From Alitta virens (taxonomy: Eukaryota > Annelida > Polychaeta > Phyllodocida > Nereididae), in NCBI GenBank assembly GCA_932294295.1, contig OW028573.1, positions 69,727,829-69,791,828 of the forward strand: a stretch of DNA of 64,000 nt, read 5' to 3'. The notes under the pieces are model-generated. The model was given only the letters and a program-made list of their open reading frames with translations. It was not told the origin of the DNA and searched no databases. The position numbers and the translations under genes were made by a program. Shown here piece by piece: positions 11,001 through 23,309 of this stretch. Position 1 is the first letter of the stretch. Each line of letters starts with the position of its first letter.

Positions 11001-14000
11001 TGCTGTGTTGGTAACCAGCAAATGAAACATTATTTGTCAAACAGATCATCTTCATTATAAATGAATTTACCTCTATCAACAGATCAAAACAGCTGAAAAT
11101 CTTTGATCAGTTAAAAAAAATAAAAGTGTTAATGGAACTAGGTATTTACTGCAAAAGCTACTGCAGATTTTTGTGATAAAATTTGGAGAACTCAAGAGTT
11201 TATTGTTGGTGTAAATAATTTGCGCATTGGATATGTCAGAAGGACCAGTGATAGTCATGTCAGATTTAAATATAACAGACTGTACTATGACATTTTTCCC
11301 TCCATTATCACCAGGTGACAGCACTTAAAAATCAATTCTTATAGCCTCATTCTGGGCACTTCTTGACTATCATCAGGTGAAATGAGGGACTATTTTGATG
11401 TGGTTGAAGTTCAGCCACTGTTTGGGGAGGTAGTGGGGAGTCTCCAGAATGGTTATAAAATTATCCAATTTAGTAGATTGCCAAATTATTATTATTAATA
11501 TTTTTAGAAAACACGACAAATAGGCAAAAATTGGACTGTGTTTGCTGAAATTGGTGCAGTTCTTGACCTTGCAGGGGTGAGACACTGTGTTGAGGCCTCT
11601 GTTGTAACTGGTCTGTTTATCTGTCAGGAGAGCTGTCAGGTCTAGTTGTTCATTATACTGTCCTTCAGTGAAACTTTCTTATGTGGTGTACTACTGTAAC
11701 CATTTGGTTGTAAGGAAGTTTTGATGTGCTCCATTTCTTCTTTTCTGTCATCTTCATCAGATACATATTACTGATCTCTTGTGTTGGAGATGGTGATTGG
11801 AGTCCAGTGCAGATATTGGTCTGTATGTCTGAACACTTTGGTTTTGGTGGTGTCATCATCTTCTAGTATGACCAAGGTTTCCAGAAACGGTAGTGCTCCA
11901 TTTACATATGATTCCAATTGAAATTTAATGCATTGGTCTTGTGAATTTACCATATGCAAATGAGGGACATGCTCGCTTGGCTAGCCTTGTACCCGCATTT
12001 CTGAGCGTGCTACTGCCGCGCGTCTATGCCGGTAGCTATCGGTGACCCCACTAAGACCTCTTGTCCGGCCGTGTTGTCCGTATAACCTTCCATGTAGATT
12101 CTGTGATTCCGTATTATCCAATTTCCACGATTTCAGATGGTAATGACAAAATGACAAAAATATATTTGTATAGCATACGGCTTTGGCGCGATAAATGGAA
12201 TGGCGACATGACACACCTTGTGGGTTTTTTACAACATTTATCACCAAACCATGTGCCATGATGTGGTTTGCATCTTTTACAAGCTTAGAATTTCCACACA
12301 TGGTTTAAGTGCATATTTTCTTAATTTGCAAAACACAATGCATCTTCATCGTTGCGTTAAATTAAAATTTCAAAATGGGTGAAAGTTATTTCTCTTTGGC
12401 CATAAATCACACTTTGCAATTGTCACATAATTTCCTCTATCACCCTTATGTAAACTGAACAATTATCTTGAATGGGTCTGCTGAAAAACACTTTCAGTGG
12501 TTTGTTTGATGCTGAGATAATATGACAGATTATTCTACAGTACCAGATTCCTCTTTTTTCATGCCTGAACAACTTGCAGGCAACAAGAGAAGGGTTAGCA
12601 AATATCTAGTAATCCAATATGCACATTGTCAAAAAATGCAACAAGTCTTGAAACTTTTTGTGTTGATTTTGACATGAAAGCAAACAAAGCTCTCAGCTTT
12701 GTGTTTACATGCCATTGACTCGATTTGCAGTGATACAACAATGATGTTTTACCTGTTTAATTTGGAACCAAGTCCTGTGGTTTTTAAAACATGATTTTTC
12801 TCTCTCGCGTACATTTTCAAAATCTTTGCGATTTGGTGTTATACATACACATTTCAAATGAAAAACTCATTCCTTGAGGAAATGTTTGAGAACAGCAAGA
12901 GCACTGAATTTAATTGAAGCTTTTGAGCTTTAAAAGTAATTAGTCCCCAAATATGGCTTGACAAATTGGAAATGAGAGAGAAAAAATGTGCACTCAAGTA
13001 TGACTGGACAGGTAGCTTGGTGTGTTAGTCTGTCGTTTTCCTAATAGAATGTCACATGAAATCAATGTAGAGTGTATGACAGCATTTTGTAGTCCTTGTG
13101 TAGTGGCTGTGTGACTCCTAGTGTCAGGCTCTGGGTGTCTTTATTAGTTTCATAATTACATCCTGTGACGAGGGAAGAGTCTTTGTGGTGAATGCTCATT
13201 CCAGCCATGCTGTTATATTGTCTTTTTATCATTTTCCTTACATACTACCTGTCTTGTTATAAGCAGATAATTGGCAGGCCGGGGTGACAGGCGACTAATT
13301 CTAGCAGTAAATGACAGTTCAAAGGCGTTCGGTGGCCATTATATCTGAGATATGGGATAACAAGAAGCAGCAGACTCTCAGTCACTCTCTGTATATCACA
13401 GTGGAACACGTGTGAAGGTGAGACAAAGGCAGTTTATATGATTGGCGTCAAAGCCATGATTAAGATGACAATGTCCCCTGGCACTTGGTGATAGGAGCTA
13501 GGGCATTTTGGCATGGCCTTCCCTCCACCACAGTCCTCACCTGTCTGTTGAGGTCATTACAGACGACCTCCAGCTGAGAGAGAAGGGCATCCAAGGTCAT
13601 GCACCACTGGAAGATCTCCACATGACCAAGGGCACTCTCTGCTCACTCTCTCTGATTTCAAATGTCCCTGTGTTTCAAGCAGTCTTAAGTCACAAAAAGA
13701 CCTCACAGGCATGTGCCTGACGTCGTAAATAATATCCCTCTCTTTTTTGTCTCACTATGTTTGCTCTTCACATCTATCATATTTACTTCTCTGGGATTTT
13801 GGTACATATGTACAATGTCCTCTAGCTCGTACAGGACTTCTTACCTACAGCCAGTTGTAAGAAAGTCAAGAGAAAAGTTAAACTCTTTAAAGTTAATTGT
13901 ATGGAGAAGGAAAAAAAAGTATTGTGCTGGAGTTTTTATTGTAGGACCTACACCTAGCATCTTGAAAAATAAACTTGAAGGGTTGAAAGGTCATGTATGA

Positions 14001-17000
14001 CCTCAAGTCTCAATGGAGCTGTGCTGTGGAGTCTAAGAGAGTGGTTCTATAGAGGGAAAGAGACCGGGGATGTGGGCTCAAAATTGCCATCAAGTTGTGA
14101 AGGGAGCTGACTTGGAGGACCAGGGCTACACGACCTGCTGCCTGTCTTCTCTCCTTCCGTCCTCACCTCTGATCTCATTACTGCTGCTAGTTCACACCTT
14201 AGCCGCCAGGGGAAGAACAAGAATGAGCGCCACCTAGCGACCTTTTCCTCATCAGTCCGTGCTAAAGAATGGGGAGATTCGGCTTGTGGTGGAAAAGCTC
14301 CAATAGATCATGGAGACTTGTCTGCACTTTGGCTGGAGGCGACAGACTGCAAAGATGGCTCTATTTCAACTCCTTTTTCTTAACATTTTTGCGCTGAGCG
14401 AGTGTTGTGGCCTGGTCCCCTAAGCCACTCATTAACTCAGCTTTTCTCACTTGTCTTTTCAAGTTTTTGGCGCGACTGTCTGTCACAGTGCACAATTTCA
14501 CGAAATGATTCATTCTTTTGGAATCCCCTTACGTCTCAATCGGACCACCTAAGTGCGACCAAGTGTTTCTTACATAATTAGCCAATACGATTTTCTTTCG
14601 AAAGTACCAGGCCCCTTCCCGTTGTATTATGTAAAAACACAAAGAAAACCAATATTGGAAGAAGGCGGGAAACTGTGCCTGACAAAGGCGGCCAGCCAAG
14701 CAAATTATTAAATCAGCTGGCATTTCAAAGCGCCATGTAAATTGTAAACCTCATTTGCTCATGTCTCCGGGGCAAGTGCTTGATTGATAATTCTCAAGTG
14801 GCGCAATTCTCCGACTTGATTACCTAGGGAGTGTTTGTTTATTCTATTTCTTACTTTTATGCAATTTCTCATATTTTCTGAACGACTGAGCTAATATACT
14901 TTGCTAAAATGGACATAACAGTCTTTGCATTGAATTCTTAGTGGAGGCTGGCCAAGTTTAGCACTGGTGCCAAAAAATGTCAGTTTGCTTTTGAGAAAAT
15001 AAGATCCCTTATTCACATATAGCAGGTCATTTATATTGAATGCGATAACGTCCTTTCTTATTTAGACACAATCTTGGGAACCATTGTGATATAAAATGCA
15101 GATATACTAAATTTGGCGGTGTCCTTTACTTGGCCTCTCAAGTGGTATTTGGTTTAAGACATTCCAGAAGTGCTTTTTCATCCTCGCAATTATGGATACA
15201 TTCTGAACGCTAAATCTGCAAAGTGTGTTTTTTGCTTGATCACCCAGTGAAAGTACAATGCTCTTTACCAATCTTTAGTTGATTTTTAGAAGACCAGGCT
15301 GCAGTAAGACCCCATGTACAATTAAAGGGGGCAAGTCCAGACAACCAAGGCAAATCTAGGAAATAAAAAAAACATTTTGGTTATTTAGGCTACTTAATGT
15401 ATTCCAACGTCTTGATGAGGTGAAAATGGTACATGACAAGGATTGGGATCCAAGACCTTCGAGAAGCTGAATGATGCCTTAACCACTGGACCTCCAAGTT
15501 GTTTTGCAACGAATCAGTAGGAAATAAGGCATATGGGTAGAAAGCACATGCTTGGAAACTTCGGAAGTAAGTTTGCTGGTTGGAGACATTTCTGGTCTTC
15601 ATAATGCTGGGCAAATCAGGCATCAGACAAGGAGCTGCACCAAGACATCAGCAGCTGTTGGCTAATCCTCCTTAATGGAGTCCAGTTTTTCCCTCCCAGA
15701 TGCAGCAACATCCTCCTTCGTCTCAAGTTTAAATCCCCCCTCCCTTAAAAAAAACTAAATAGTGCCTTGTTGATCCCTGCAAATCCAAATCCTGGCAGAT
15801 TTCTCCCAAAGGATTTGATGCAGTTGCCGAGAAATTTTCCTAATTGCTCTGCTGATCTGCCCAGAATCGTTGCATCATCCAGCAGCTGTCCTGGTCAGCT
15901 TGCTTTACTGTGTGCATTTCCAGCAGGCTTTTGGATGTTTTGGAGTTGTAGTAGTTTCAAGGTTTATTTTTCGCATGCTCCTCCAGGCTGTTTGATTTGT
16001 TATACAGTGTAGTTGGTTTGGCTTGCTTTGAAATTATCAGACTATAGCTTGTTAATGATGTAACTCTACACAAGCACACATGTAGAAGTACAAGGCCTTT
16101 GTCCTCGATGTGGTTTTATGTTTCTTTAAATCTTGGCAAACGTGGAAAATTCTGCTGTTCCAAATTGATGTTTGTTGTCATTGGGAGAAACTTTATATTG
16201 TTTTGACTGGTCCATGGATAAACGTTGGTTTAGTGATTACCTAACCAGGTTGCCACATGGGCGTTTGTGTGGGAGATGTGAGGTGGATGTGTGGGGGATG
16301 TGTGTGGCATTGGAGGGTGTGTCTCCTAAATCCTGCTGCAGTGTCATGTTTGAGACCCAGGCTGATGGCCTCCAATGATAAACATGTTGATTGTGAAGAC
16401 AAATGAAAGGCATACAAGCCCCGAATATCTGCCCTGCAGGGAGAGATTAACATCCTATGCATAGGAGAAGGAATCCAATGTGCCTTCATGAATATTAAAC
16501 AGAGTGTGCCAGAGAAACTTAATGTTTGTTGCCACTTTGTAGCGACGTCATGCTTGTTTGGCATTCCTAATATAAGCCAAGTAAAACCTTGTGTTTGATT
16601 TGTAGAAGTTCTACTTTCAACATCTTGAATTTGGTTGATGAATTATTTACAGTGGGTGCCTGTTGAATGCGTTGTGTGTAAAGATGAACGATTGGATTAT
16701 TCATTGGAAAACATTTGTACCTTGTATTGGAAGATTGTATTGGAACTCTTAAATTTGAAAATGTTGACTTTGAAATGACAGACTTACCATATTGGATGCA
16801 TATTTGTATGTTGCCTTTGCTGCTTAGTGGGTAAATCAGATGAAAAATATTGATATATTTGGTGGAAGAATCCTGCACTAGGTGGCCATATTGCTACCCA
16901 ACCACCATATATTGATGAATACTTTGGTTTGTAAAAGAAATCGTCTAGGACTTTATATTGTATTTTCTTTTATATCTTTCAGGTTTGGAGTACGTGAAGG

Positions 17001-17158
17001 TTGTGATGCAGAACGGCCGGATGCAGGGGGCGCTGCTGATCGGAGAGACCGACCTTGAGGAGACCTTTGAGAACCTCATTCTGAACCAGATGGACCTGAG
17101 CTCCTTCGGAGAGGACCTGCTTGACCCAAACATTGACATAGACGACTTTTTCGACTGA
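8011..17158 (+). CDS. PYROXD1: PYROXD1 pyridine nucleotide-disulphide oxidoreductase domain protein, complete
   Basis: FAD/NAD(P)H oxidoreductase-like protein; the human protein shields the tRNA ligase complex (RTCB) from oxidation, and its loss causes myopathy. Fourteen exons: 8011-8085, 8179-8259, 8346-8465, 8575-8643, 9054-9110, 9207-9280, 9384-9544, 9632-9729, 9846-9963, 10065-10177, 10256-10378, 10569-10706, 10823-10895, 16983-17158. Total 1476 nt, all phases join, 491 aa (human 500). Visible motifs: FAD Rossmann [10 protein letters not shown] at the N terminus, second dinucleotide fold [13 protein letters not shown], then [43 protein letters not shown] and [19 protein letters not shown]. 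The C-terminal exon [20 protein letters not shown] ... [11 protein letters not shown] almost equals the human end. The CxxC redox pair of classical family members is absent, as in human. The acceptor of exon 8 (GTTAAG) is poor. The last exon sits 6.1 kb downstream and looks richer in G/C-ending codons than the others. Confidence 0.96.
11665..11960 (-). mobile_element. Penelope-like retroelement fragment, decayed
   Basis: The minus-strand translation contains [11 protein letters not shown], then an acidic loop, then a K-x-V-x-R segment followed by HTDQYLHW. This is the pattern of the reverse-transcriptase C-terminal region of Penelope-like elements (G-x-LPFLD-x-LV ... VYRKPTHTDQYLHF). The KPT before HTDQYL is missing, and stops and frame changes follow, although the next segment ([15 protein letters not shown]) still resembles the family's alpha-helical connector. 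No GIY-YIG endonuclease was found. It is a dead copy within the PYROXD1 intron. Bounds are approximate; decayed sequence may extend to about 11370. Confidence 0.55.
14727..14830. promoter_or_regulatory. Candidate conserved non-coding element with PBX- and NK2-like motifs
   Basis: A complex, non-repetitive block in the PYROXD1 intron. It holds TGATTGAT at 14781-14788 (PBX/HOX-type) flanked by two NK2-like CAAGTG cores at 14773-14778 and 14795-14800. Conservation was not tested, so the call rests on texture and motif grouping only. Confidence 0.25.
15411..15500 (-). mobile_element. tRNA-derived SINE-like relic
   Basis: On the minus strand an A-box-like GGTCCAGTGGTTAAGGC (about 15476-15492) is followed at tRNA-like distance by a B-box-like GGTCTTGGATCCCAATCC (15440-15457). 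The RNA polymerase III box pair is typical of tRNA-derived SINEs. The region cannot be folded into an intact tRNA by eye, and no tail or target duplication is clear. Confidence 0.4.
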
Positions 17159-17645
17159 TGCGGAACCCTCCAGCTGCCCTTATCTTCCTGCAGATGACCT
17201 GATGCAATCTCGGCAGCATCAGCAACCACCCCTTCCCCTCTCCTTCCGGACTTATCTGCTTGATATCCTCACATATTGTGTGCTCACACTGACTTTTTCT
17301 CTCCCCAATATATTTTTTCTGCCCTCAGCCATCCCCGGTTGTTTGCTGTCCTCCTAATCTTTTTTACTTTGTGGGTTTGCCCTTCCTGAGCACACCGGGC
17401 AGTCTGGTGGCTTCTGGTATATAGCAGCATCCTCTCTTATACACTGTAAAGTTCTCAGAAAGCCAGTTATTCTTTTACACTATATATTGTAGGTTTTATT
17501 GCCTGTAGATTGGAAGGATTGTTAGTGTGTTATGGTAGTGAGATCATACTGAAATGGGCAGACTTATGTAATATTTTTACTATTGTCTGTTATCAGTTTT
17601 TGTATACATTGTATATATATCTGTAAATAAACTAATTTATGAAGA
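17159..17645 (+). other. 3' UTR of PYROXD1
   Basis: Non-coding sequence after the PYROXD1 stop codon, starting with pyrimidine-rich segments and becoming AT-rich. It ends near the AATAAA at 17626-17631. Confidence 0.8.
17626..17631 (+). terminator. Poly(A) signal of PYROXD1
   Basis: Canonical AATAAA 468 bp after the stop codon, preceded by a TGTATATATATCTGTA stretch and followed by a T/G-rich stretch. This placement is typical of a functional poly(A) signal. Confidence 0.85.
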
Positions 17646-18610
17646 TAATGTCATGAGTCTTCCTTGGTAGCATTTGGCTTGCTTTTAATCGGGTTGTTGC
17701 TCGTCATGCCACTGACTCAGGAGATGTCCATAACCATATGGTTATTACAAGATATTGCCTCTCATGATCATAGAAATCTATTCACCATCATTCTGATTAT
17801 TCTGGTGGATCATATTATCCGCTGCTTATTATTACAAATGTCTTTGGAGAGAGGCGGAGGTAGCAATTTTCTGGCTGGCTTGGCAATGTAGTTCTGCAGT
17901 ACAGGTGCAAGCTGTTTGTTTACATGTTACATTGTGCAGATTGTGCAGTTCCAAGCAAATCAATGTCTGCCTGTAGGCTTATTAGCAATTTCATTTGATT
18001 TGCTTCAGCTTGACTGCTTTTTATGGCAGGTTAAAATGCCCTGAAAGTTACATGACATTGTTTCGTTATAACTTGCTCTAGTTCATCCAAGGTTATAATA
18101 TATTTGCATCTGCCAACCCAGACTCAATCCTCATGGATTTAACTGAATGAATTAGCAAGACGCTTAATAATTAGTGCCGTTGAGTTAGGTTTTTTCTTGA
18201 CTTCTTGTGCGAGTCATTTTGTGTTACCAACATCAACAAAGGGAAATTCATCTACAATTGGAAAGAAGTTTCAAAGTTGTACTGGTTCTACGTACACTGG
18301 ATTACCCAGCCAGCTGCAGTTTCTTGTGTACTTTGATTTCAACTCTAGAGATTCCATCGAATTAACTGCTTACCTATTTTTTATGCACTCACTAATATTT
18401 TTCACCAACTTGGGCGTTAAGTTTGGTCTTTTGATGTCAACTGCACCGTAGTTAGTACCTTCCAGCAAAATCTGAGTGCATTACAGCCTTTTGCATTTGA
18501 TGTGACAAACAGGCTGATCATTCCCAGAAGCTATTTGATGGCTTTTTGAAAGAGGCTGGCTTTTTTTTCCTTTTGCTGTCTCTAAGTTCTGAGGTTCTTG
18601 AGGACATTCA

Positions 18611-18640
18611 GTTGCTGCTGCTGCTGTTGCTGCTGCTGCT
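18611..18640. repeat. Interrupted (CTG)n tract
   Basis: GTTGCTGCTGCTGCTG continued by GTTGCTGCTGCTGCT: a short CTG repeat with one TTG interruption, the first of about a dozen such tracts in the window. Confidence 0.9.
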
Positions 18641-19599
18641 ATTTCTTCTGCTGCATCCATATGCCTGGATGGGTCGCAATAGAGACGAACTGATATGACT
18701 CGCAACTTCACAACAAGAAATTGTGTGATAAACCATGTGGATAACTCAGACCACTATTACCGCCATCTACAATTATCAGCAGAGCACTCTAGCGTTAAGC
18801 ATAGTTGCATCAGCTGCTGCCTTTCTTTTCTTGCCTCCCTGCAGCTGCATCTAAATTGGTGTCCGCATCACTTCACATCCCATTGTTTACAAGCGCCAGC
18901 TGGAAGTCTCTTTAAAACATTCTGCGTTACATTACTGTAGAAATTCAATATTTCTTAGGGAAAATCTTCCTTTGTGATATTAAAAAAAGCTAAGATAAAA
19001 GAAAAATGCTATAAATATAATGTATTACAACAACAATTTTATAAAAGGTGCATAAACGCCCACTACTATTATATGCCCAAAAACAGTAGTCCTACTGAGA
19101 TTGATGTACGCCATGTTGATCACCACCTCCATGAACCGTTAACAATTTGAGGATTTTTAGGGGGCCATAAAAGTGTCAATAACTCTGTTTATGGCTATAT
19201 TGACTGTACATACAAACTTCTCCAGATCAGGTGTCACTGTCCTCCTGCGCCTTTGCTAGCCTTGGGGAAAGATGGAAGTTTCTTGGGCGGTTACCACCAT
19301 TAGGGACTTAAATGGCCTGTCATATTGTTCTGTGAGTGGCACTTTAGCATGGCACTTTCTCCCACGAAGTGTCGCAGACAACCAGAGGTGTGACAAACAA
19401 TCGCGATCGTTTCTTCAGCGATTCGTCATAAGCGGAATTAGTCGAAGTCAGTCAGGCGTGACTATGAGCAGTGAAGCGTGATTGTTGCTCGACCAGGCTG
19501 CGAAACATCGATCCCGGCTTGTCCATAACAGACGAATATAGTCCGATTCAAAAATATTGATGCAGTTGGCTGTGTCACACACAGATGAGATTGCATCCG

Positions 19600-19900
19600 C
19601 ATGAATATTTCACACTGGATGAAGCTCTCTCATATCTCAATGGACAATTTTCATGCAAATATGCAATTTATTTCCGCCCCACTTTATATCCTAGACCTCT
19701 AGCATCACGAAATGTTTGCCATAATCATTATGCCGCAATATATAAAAGCAGCGGCTCAATAATAGGCTTCATGAATGGACATTGTTGTCAAGGCTATTTT
19801 GGAAAGAAGCTCAATGTTTATTGAAATGACTCGAAATAGCGCGGACATGTAATCTGCAAATATGAGCTTATATATTTCAGAGCACTCGTAAATATTAAAT
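19600..19900. promoter_or_regulatory. Candidate enhancer-like element with octamer and SOX motifs
   Basis: Contains a perfect POU octamer ATGCAAAT at 19653-19660, followed directly by ATGCAAT and preceded by a SOX-like GACAAT about 5 bp upstream. CATTGTTGTC (SOX-like) lies near 19780. The sequence is complex and not repetitive. Conservation and activity are untested. Confidence 0.25.
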
Positions 19901-20081
19901 AGTGTCTTTTTAAACTAACCGATGCGCCTCTATTATGTTGAACTGAATGTGAAAGTCGGGGAAAGAAGGTAAAGCCTTCCGGGGATCCTGTCAGAAACAG
20001 CCACGATTATATTAAAGTCAGGAACCATTTTTAAGAATACCATAATACAAGTGTCTGGTCCACATATTTTTCTAAGTCCTT

Positions 20082-20099
20082 GTATTGTTTAAACAATAC
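20082..20099. repeat. 18-bp perfect palindrome
   Basis: GTATTGTTTAAACAATAC is its own reverse complement. It joins two inverted SOX-like ATTGTT cores over a FOX-like GTTTAAAC centre. Confidence 0.95.
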
Positions 20100-20349
20100 T
20101 TAGCTGCCAGCTGTTTGACTTGTTTCACAGTGGAGGCCTAGAAGTTTGAAGTCTAGAGCTCCACGTGAGCTATTACATTGTATAACAAGAAGAGCTAAGG
20201 ATGAACTCATGCAGGATGTCCTGAAGCCAGGTTGCTTGCAGAAGCTCAGCTTTCCTGTATGGCCTTCATCTTTATTCATAACTCTTTAAAAAATACAGGA
20301 GGAATATAAACCTTCGTGGTCCATTCTCTGCGCTCTACTCAGCCGATCT

Positions 20350-20361
20350 TTGCATATGCAA
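20350..20361. promoter_or_regulatory. Palindromic POU-type site
   Basis: TTGCATATGCAA, a 12-bp palindrome resembling POU-domain dimer sites, about 700 bp from the octamer at 19653. Binding is inferred from motif shape only. Confidence 0.3.
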
Positions 20362-21668
20362 TGTTTGCAGACGATATCGAGCGGCCGCGGGAAAATTGCA
20401 GACGATGAAAATGATCATTCTTTTGTGTTTGCTTACGTGACGAGAAATCGTCAACACAGCTCATCTCTCTCTCTCTCCTGATTTATAAATGGCAAATATA
20501 TCGACCCATGTTGTTTCCACATAGTGCAATAACTGCTGATCTCCACCAAAGTGACACCGATGTTTCTTCTTTGCTAATGCTGATGGAAAAATTGTTTGAA
20601 GCTTTTTCTACTCGACGGTGTAAACCATTATAGTCACATTTCCAGATAATAACATGCTCTATGAGCCTGTTTGTTTTTTTTTGTATCATTTTTTTCCTGG
20701 AATATTGCTTTAGGTAAGCATGGATAAAAGGCATGACAAACTGGAGGTATACCATTATGGATGGTATATTAAGCAGGGTGCTTGACGTAAGCCATTAATC
20801 ATGTTTTACGAGTCTTGGACGAGAGAAAACAACAGCAGCCAATTACCCACTCATTTCGGACTGAAAAAGCTCAATATTGTGTCTATTTGTAATTGCTTCA
20901 TTAGAGACTATTGTATGCGAATGGTGGTGACATTATCAGGTCAAAGAGAATGTAAGTGTGTCGTTTATATATAGATTAACAATATAACTGTGCTATCAAG
21001 GAAATAATGACCATGCAAATCACCCATTATATGACCATTGATACCATAGCTCCAGGCTAATAAAGCCAGACTAATAAATGGCTGTGGCCTGGTGGAAAAT
21101 TGCTTCGGTTTTGCAATTCAATAAAAAGACTCCAATGAATGTGGTGGAAGCCTAGCGGGTGCTAAGTTGCTGCTTATTTGTAGTGTACACAGACTGATGA
21201 AGTTATTTGGGCAGAACCCCATTCATGGCAAATGTATAAATCAATGTTTTTTTAATATCAGAAGATTGTGTGTAACCCCCTGCCATCACTTGCAAGATTC
21301 TTCTGCCCTGTTCCATGCAGCCGAATATGAGGCAGACCTAATGCATTTGCCATAAAGGATATTTGAGGGCACAGATTTATCCCCGCCTTGGAAGCACACT
21401 TGTGCTGGGGTCTGCTGCTATGGTTATATATTGCACTCTAGTGTGTGACCAACCATGCCACAGTTGATCACACTTGCCTGTCCGGACAGCCTGCTATATG
21501 GTGTGCAGTCACAGAGCGCTTGTGTGGTTTCCAAAAGCCCTGTCCACATCCATCAGCCTCCTTGCAGGAACCTTGCAGGAACTGCTTCTGCAGCTGCCAT
21601 GGCTAATGCTCCACCATTCCTCACATTGCTGCTGAATAGTTTAGCCCACACCCCAGTGTGTGTACACT

Positions 21669-22334
21669 GTACTGTAGTGCGTGACCTATATGAATATACT
21701 TCCGACACTGCTTTCTATGAATATTTAAAGCTGTTCATGGGCTACTTCTTCGTTACATACTTTCATGTAGTTTGATAGCGGTTAGGTACCAGAAGTACTG
21801 TAGCAGATGTCATGATGAACTGGTATAGCTTATCAGCACCAAGTGACATCATTTCCGTAGTATAAATGCAATCAGTATTGTTCGAACGAAGGTCATCATT
21901 GTGCAATGTGCATTGTTTAAACCGGCAACTGAGCATGAGAGAGGTTGGCCACACTCCATTAGTGCAGCTATAACAATGACCACAACGTTTTTCTTATTTA
22001 CGTACTGTAGTGCGTGACCTATATGAATATACTTCCGACACTGCTTTCTATGAATATTTAAAGCTGTTCATGGGCTACTTCTTCGTTACATACTTTCATG
22101 TAGTTTGATAGCGGTTAGGTACCAGAAGTACTGTAGCAGATGTCATGATGAACTGGTATAGCTTATCAGCACCAAGTGACATCATTTCCGTAGTATAAAT
22201 GCAATCAGTATTGTTCGAACGAAGGTCATCATTGTGCAATGTGCATTGTTTAAACCGGCAACTGAGCATGAGAGAGGTTGGCCACACTCCATTAGTGCAG
22301 CTATAACAATGACCACAACGTTTTTCTTATTTAC
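21669..22334. repeat. Perfect 333-bp tandem duplication
   Basis: Copy 1 runs 21669-22001 and copy 2 runs 22002-22334. Reading them side by side I found no mismatch. The unit starts GTACTGTAGTGCGTGACC and ends TTTTTCTTATTTAC, and a shared GT lies at the junctions. Each copy holds the same 63-aa minus-strand open frame, which has no family features. Absence of divergence means a very recent event or an assembly artefact. Confidence 0.97.
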
Positions 22335-23309
22335 GTGGTGAAATCTGTAAAACCCTTCTCTGTAGTTTTATGTTTTTGATTTACTTAAACACATTATACG
22401 AAAATGTGAAAGTGGTGTTACCGAAAGTAAAAAGATGTAAGCTGAAAACAATGTTTCTTTTTCACGTAACCGATTTCGTGGAAGCCTATATGGGCGGTAA
22501 AAGAACATAAATTGAATTAGTGTAATACGTTTGTGTGAACTGAGACTGCCTTGGCATACAAACAAAGAGGAATAAGCAGTAAAAGAACAAGTTTATCTGT
22601 TCTTTTTCTGAAGATGAATGGGCAATATTAACAATACAATAGCAGCCTTTGAAGGAATTTAATTGGGCGACCCAAGAGCAATCAATTTTATCGTGTGGCG
22701 CAGGCAGCTTGGAGAGCAGATAAAAACATATATGGAGGATTTGGCGATTGTTCAAATGGAATTGGGAGATGTTGACCTTATCTGGCCAAGCACGTCTGGC
22801 TTTGTTTGCTGTCCTTAGTAAATACATTAAATTTTTTCTCCTTCTGTCCTTCTGTGGAGCCATCCATTGCAGCTCTGCATGGCCATATATCAGAATTGTA
22901 GTCCAGAGCTGCTGGACTGGGTGTTAATCAAGCCAAAAGCTAGAGAGTAATCCAATGAAGAGTTGCATGGTCATGATAAGGAATCATTACAGTCAGTTTC
23001 TTATCCCACCCAGGAAATTACATGGCATGAAAACCATCTCTATCATCATAACTCATCACCATACATGTCATTGGCAAAGAGAAAATGTGATAAACGATCC
23101 TCCCCATCAATGCTCAGTAGTTTTTATTGTCAAATCCTGCTCATCACTCTGAAATAGAATTAAATTCGCTCTTGCCTCACTTTATGGCCAATATAACATT
23201 CGACTATTGTGCACTGTGGACATCTGTTCCATTCTGTTGTCTGGCCTACGTGTTTTGGTATTAAATGAGCATTGCCCTTGGTTGCCTAGACTGCATACGA
23301 ATTGACCCA

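Larger units (their letters stand above)
10896..16982 (+). other. Last intron of PYROXD1 (6.1 kb)
   Basis: This intron is far longer than the others in the gene (mostly 80-500 bp). It starts GTAAGA and ends in CTTTCAG. It holds a Penelope-like relic (11665-11960, minus), a tRNA-derived SINE-like relic (15411-15500) and, around 13.2-14.85 kb, a unique, GC-mixed stretch that looks like conserved non-coding DNA. No exon is recognised between 10896 and 16982; the 60-107 aa frames there have no family features. Confidence 0.75.
17646..21668. other. Gene-free intergenic DNA, first block
   Basis: No recognisable gene. Non-repetitive sequence with an interrupted CTG tract (18611-18640) and the POU/SOX-motif blocks listed separately. 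Open frames of 60-95 aa occur on both strands but show no family features. Confidence 0.6.
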
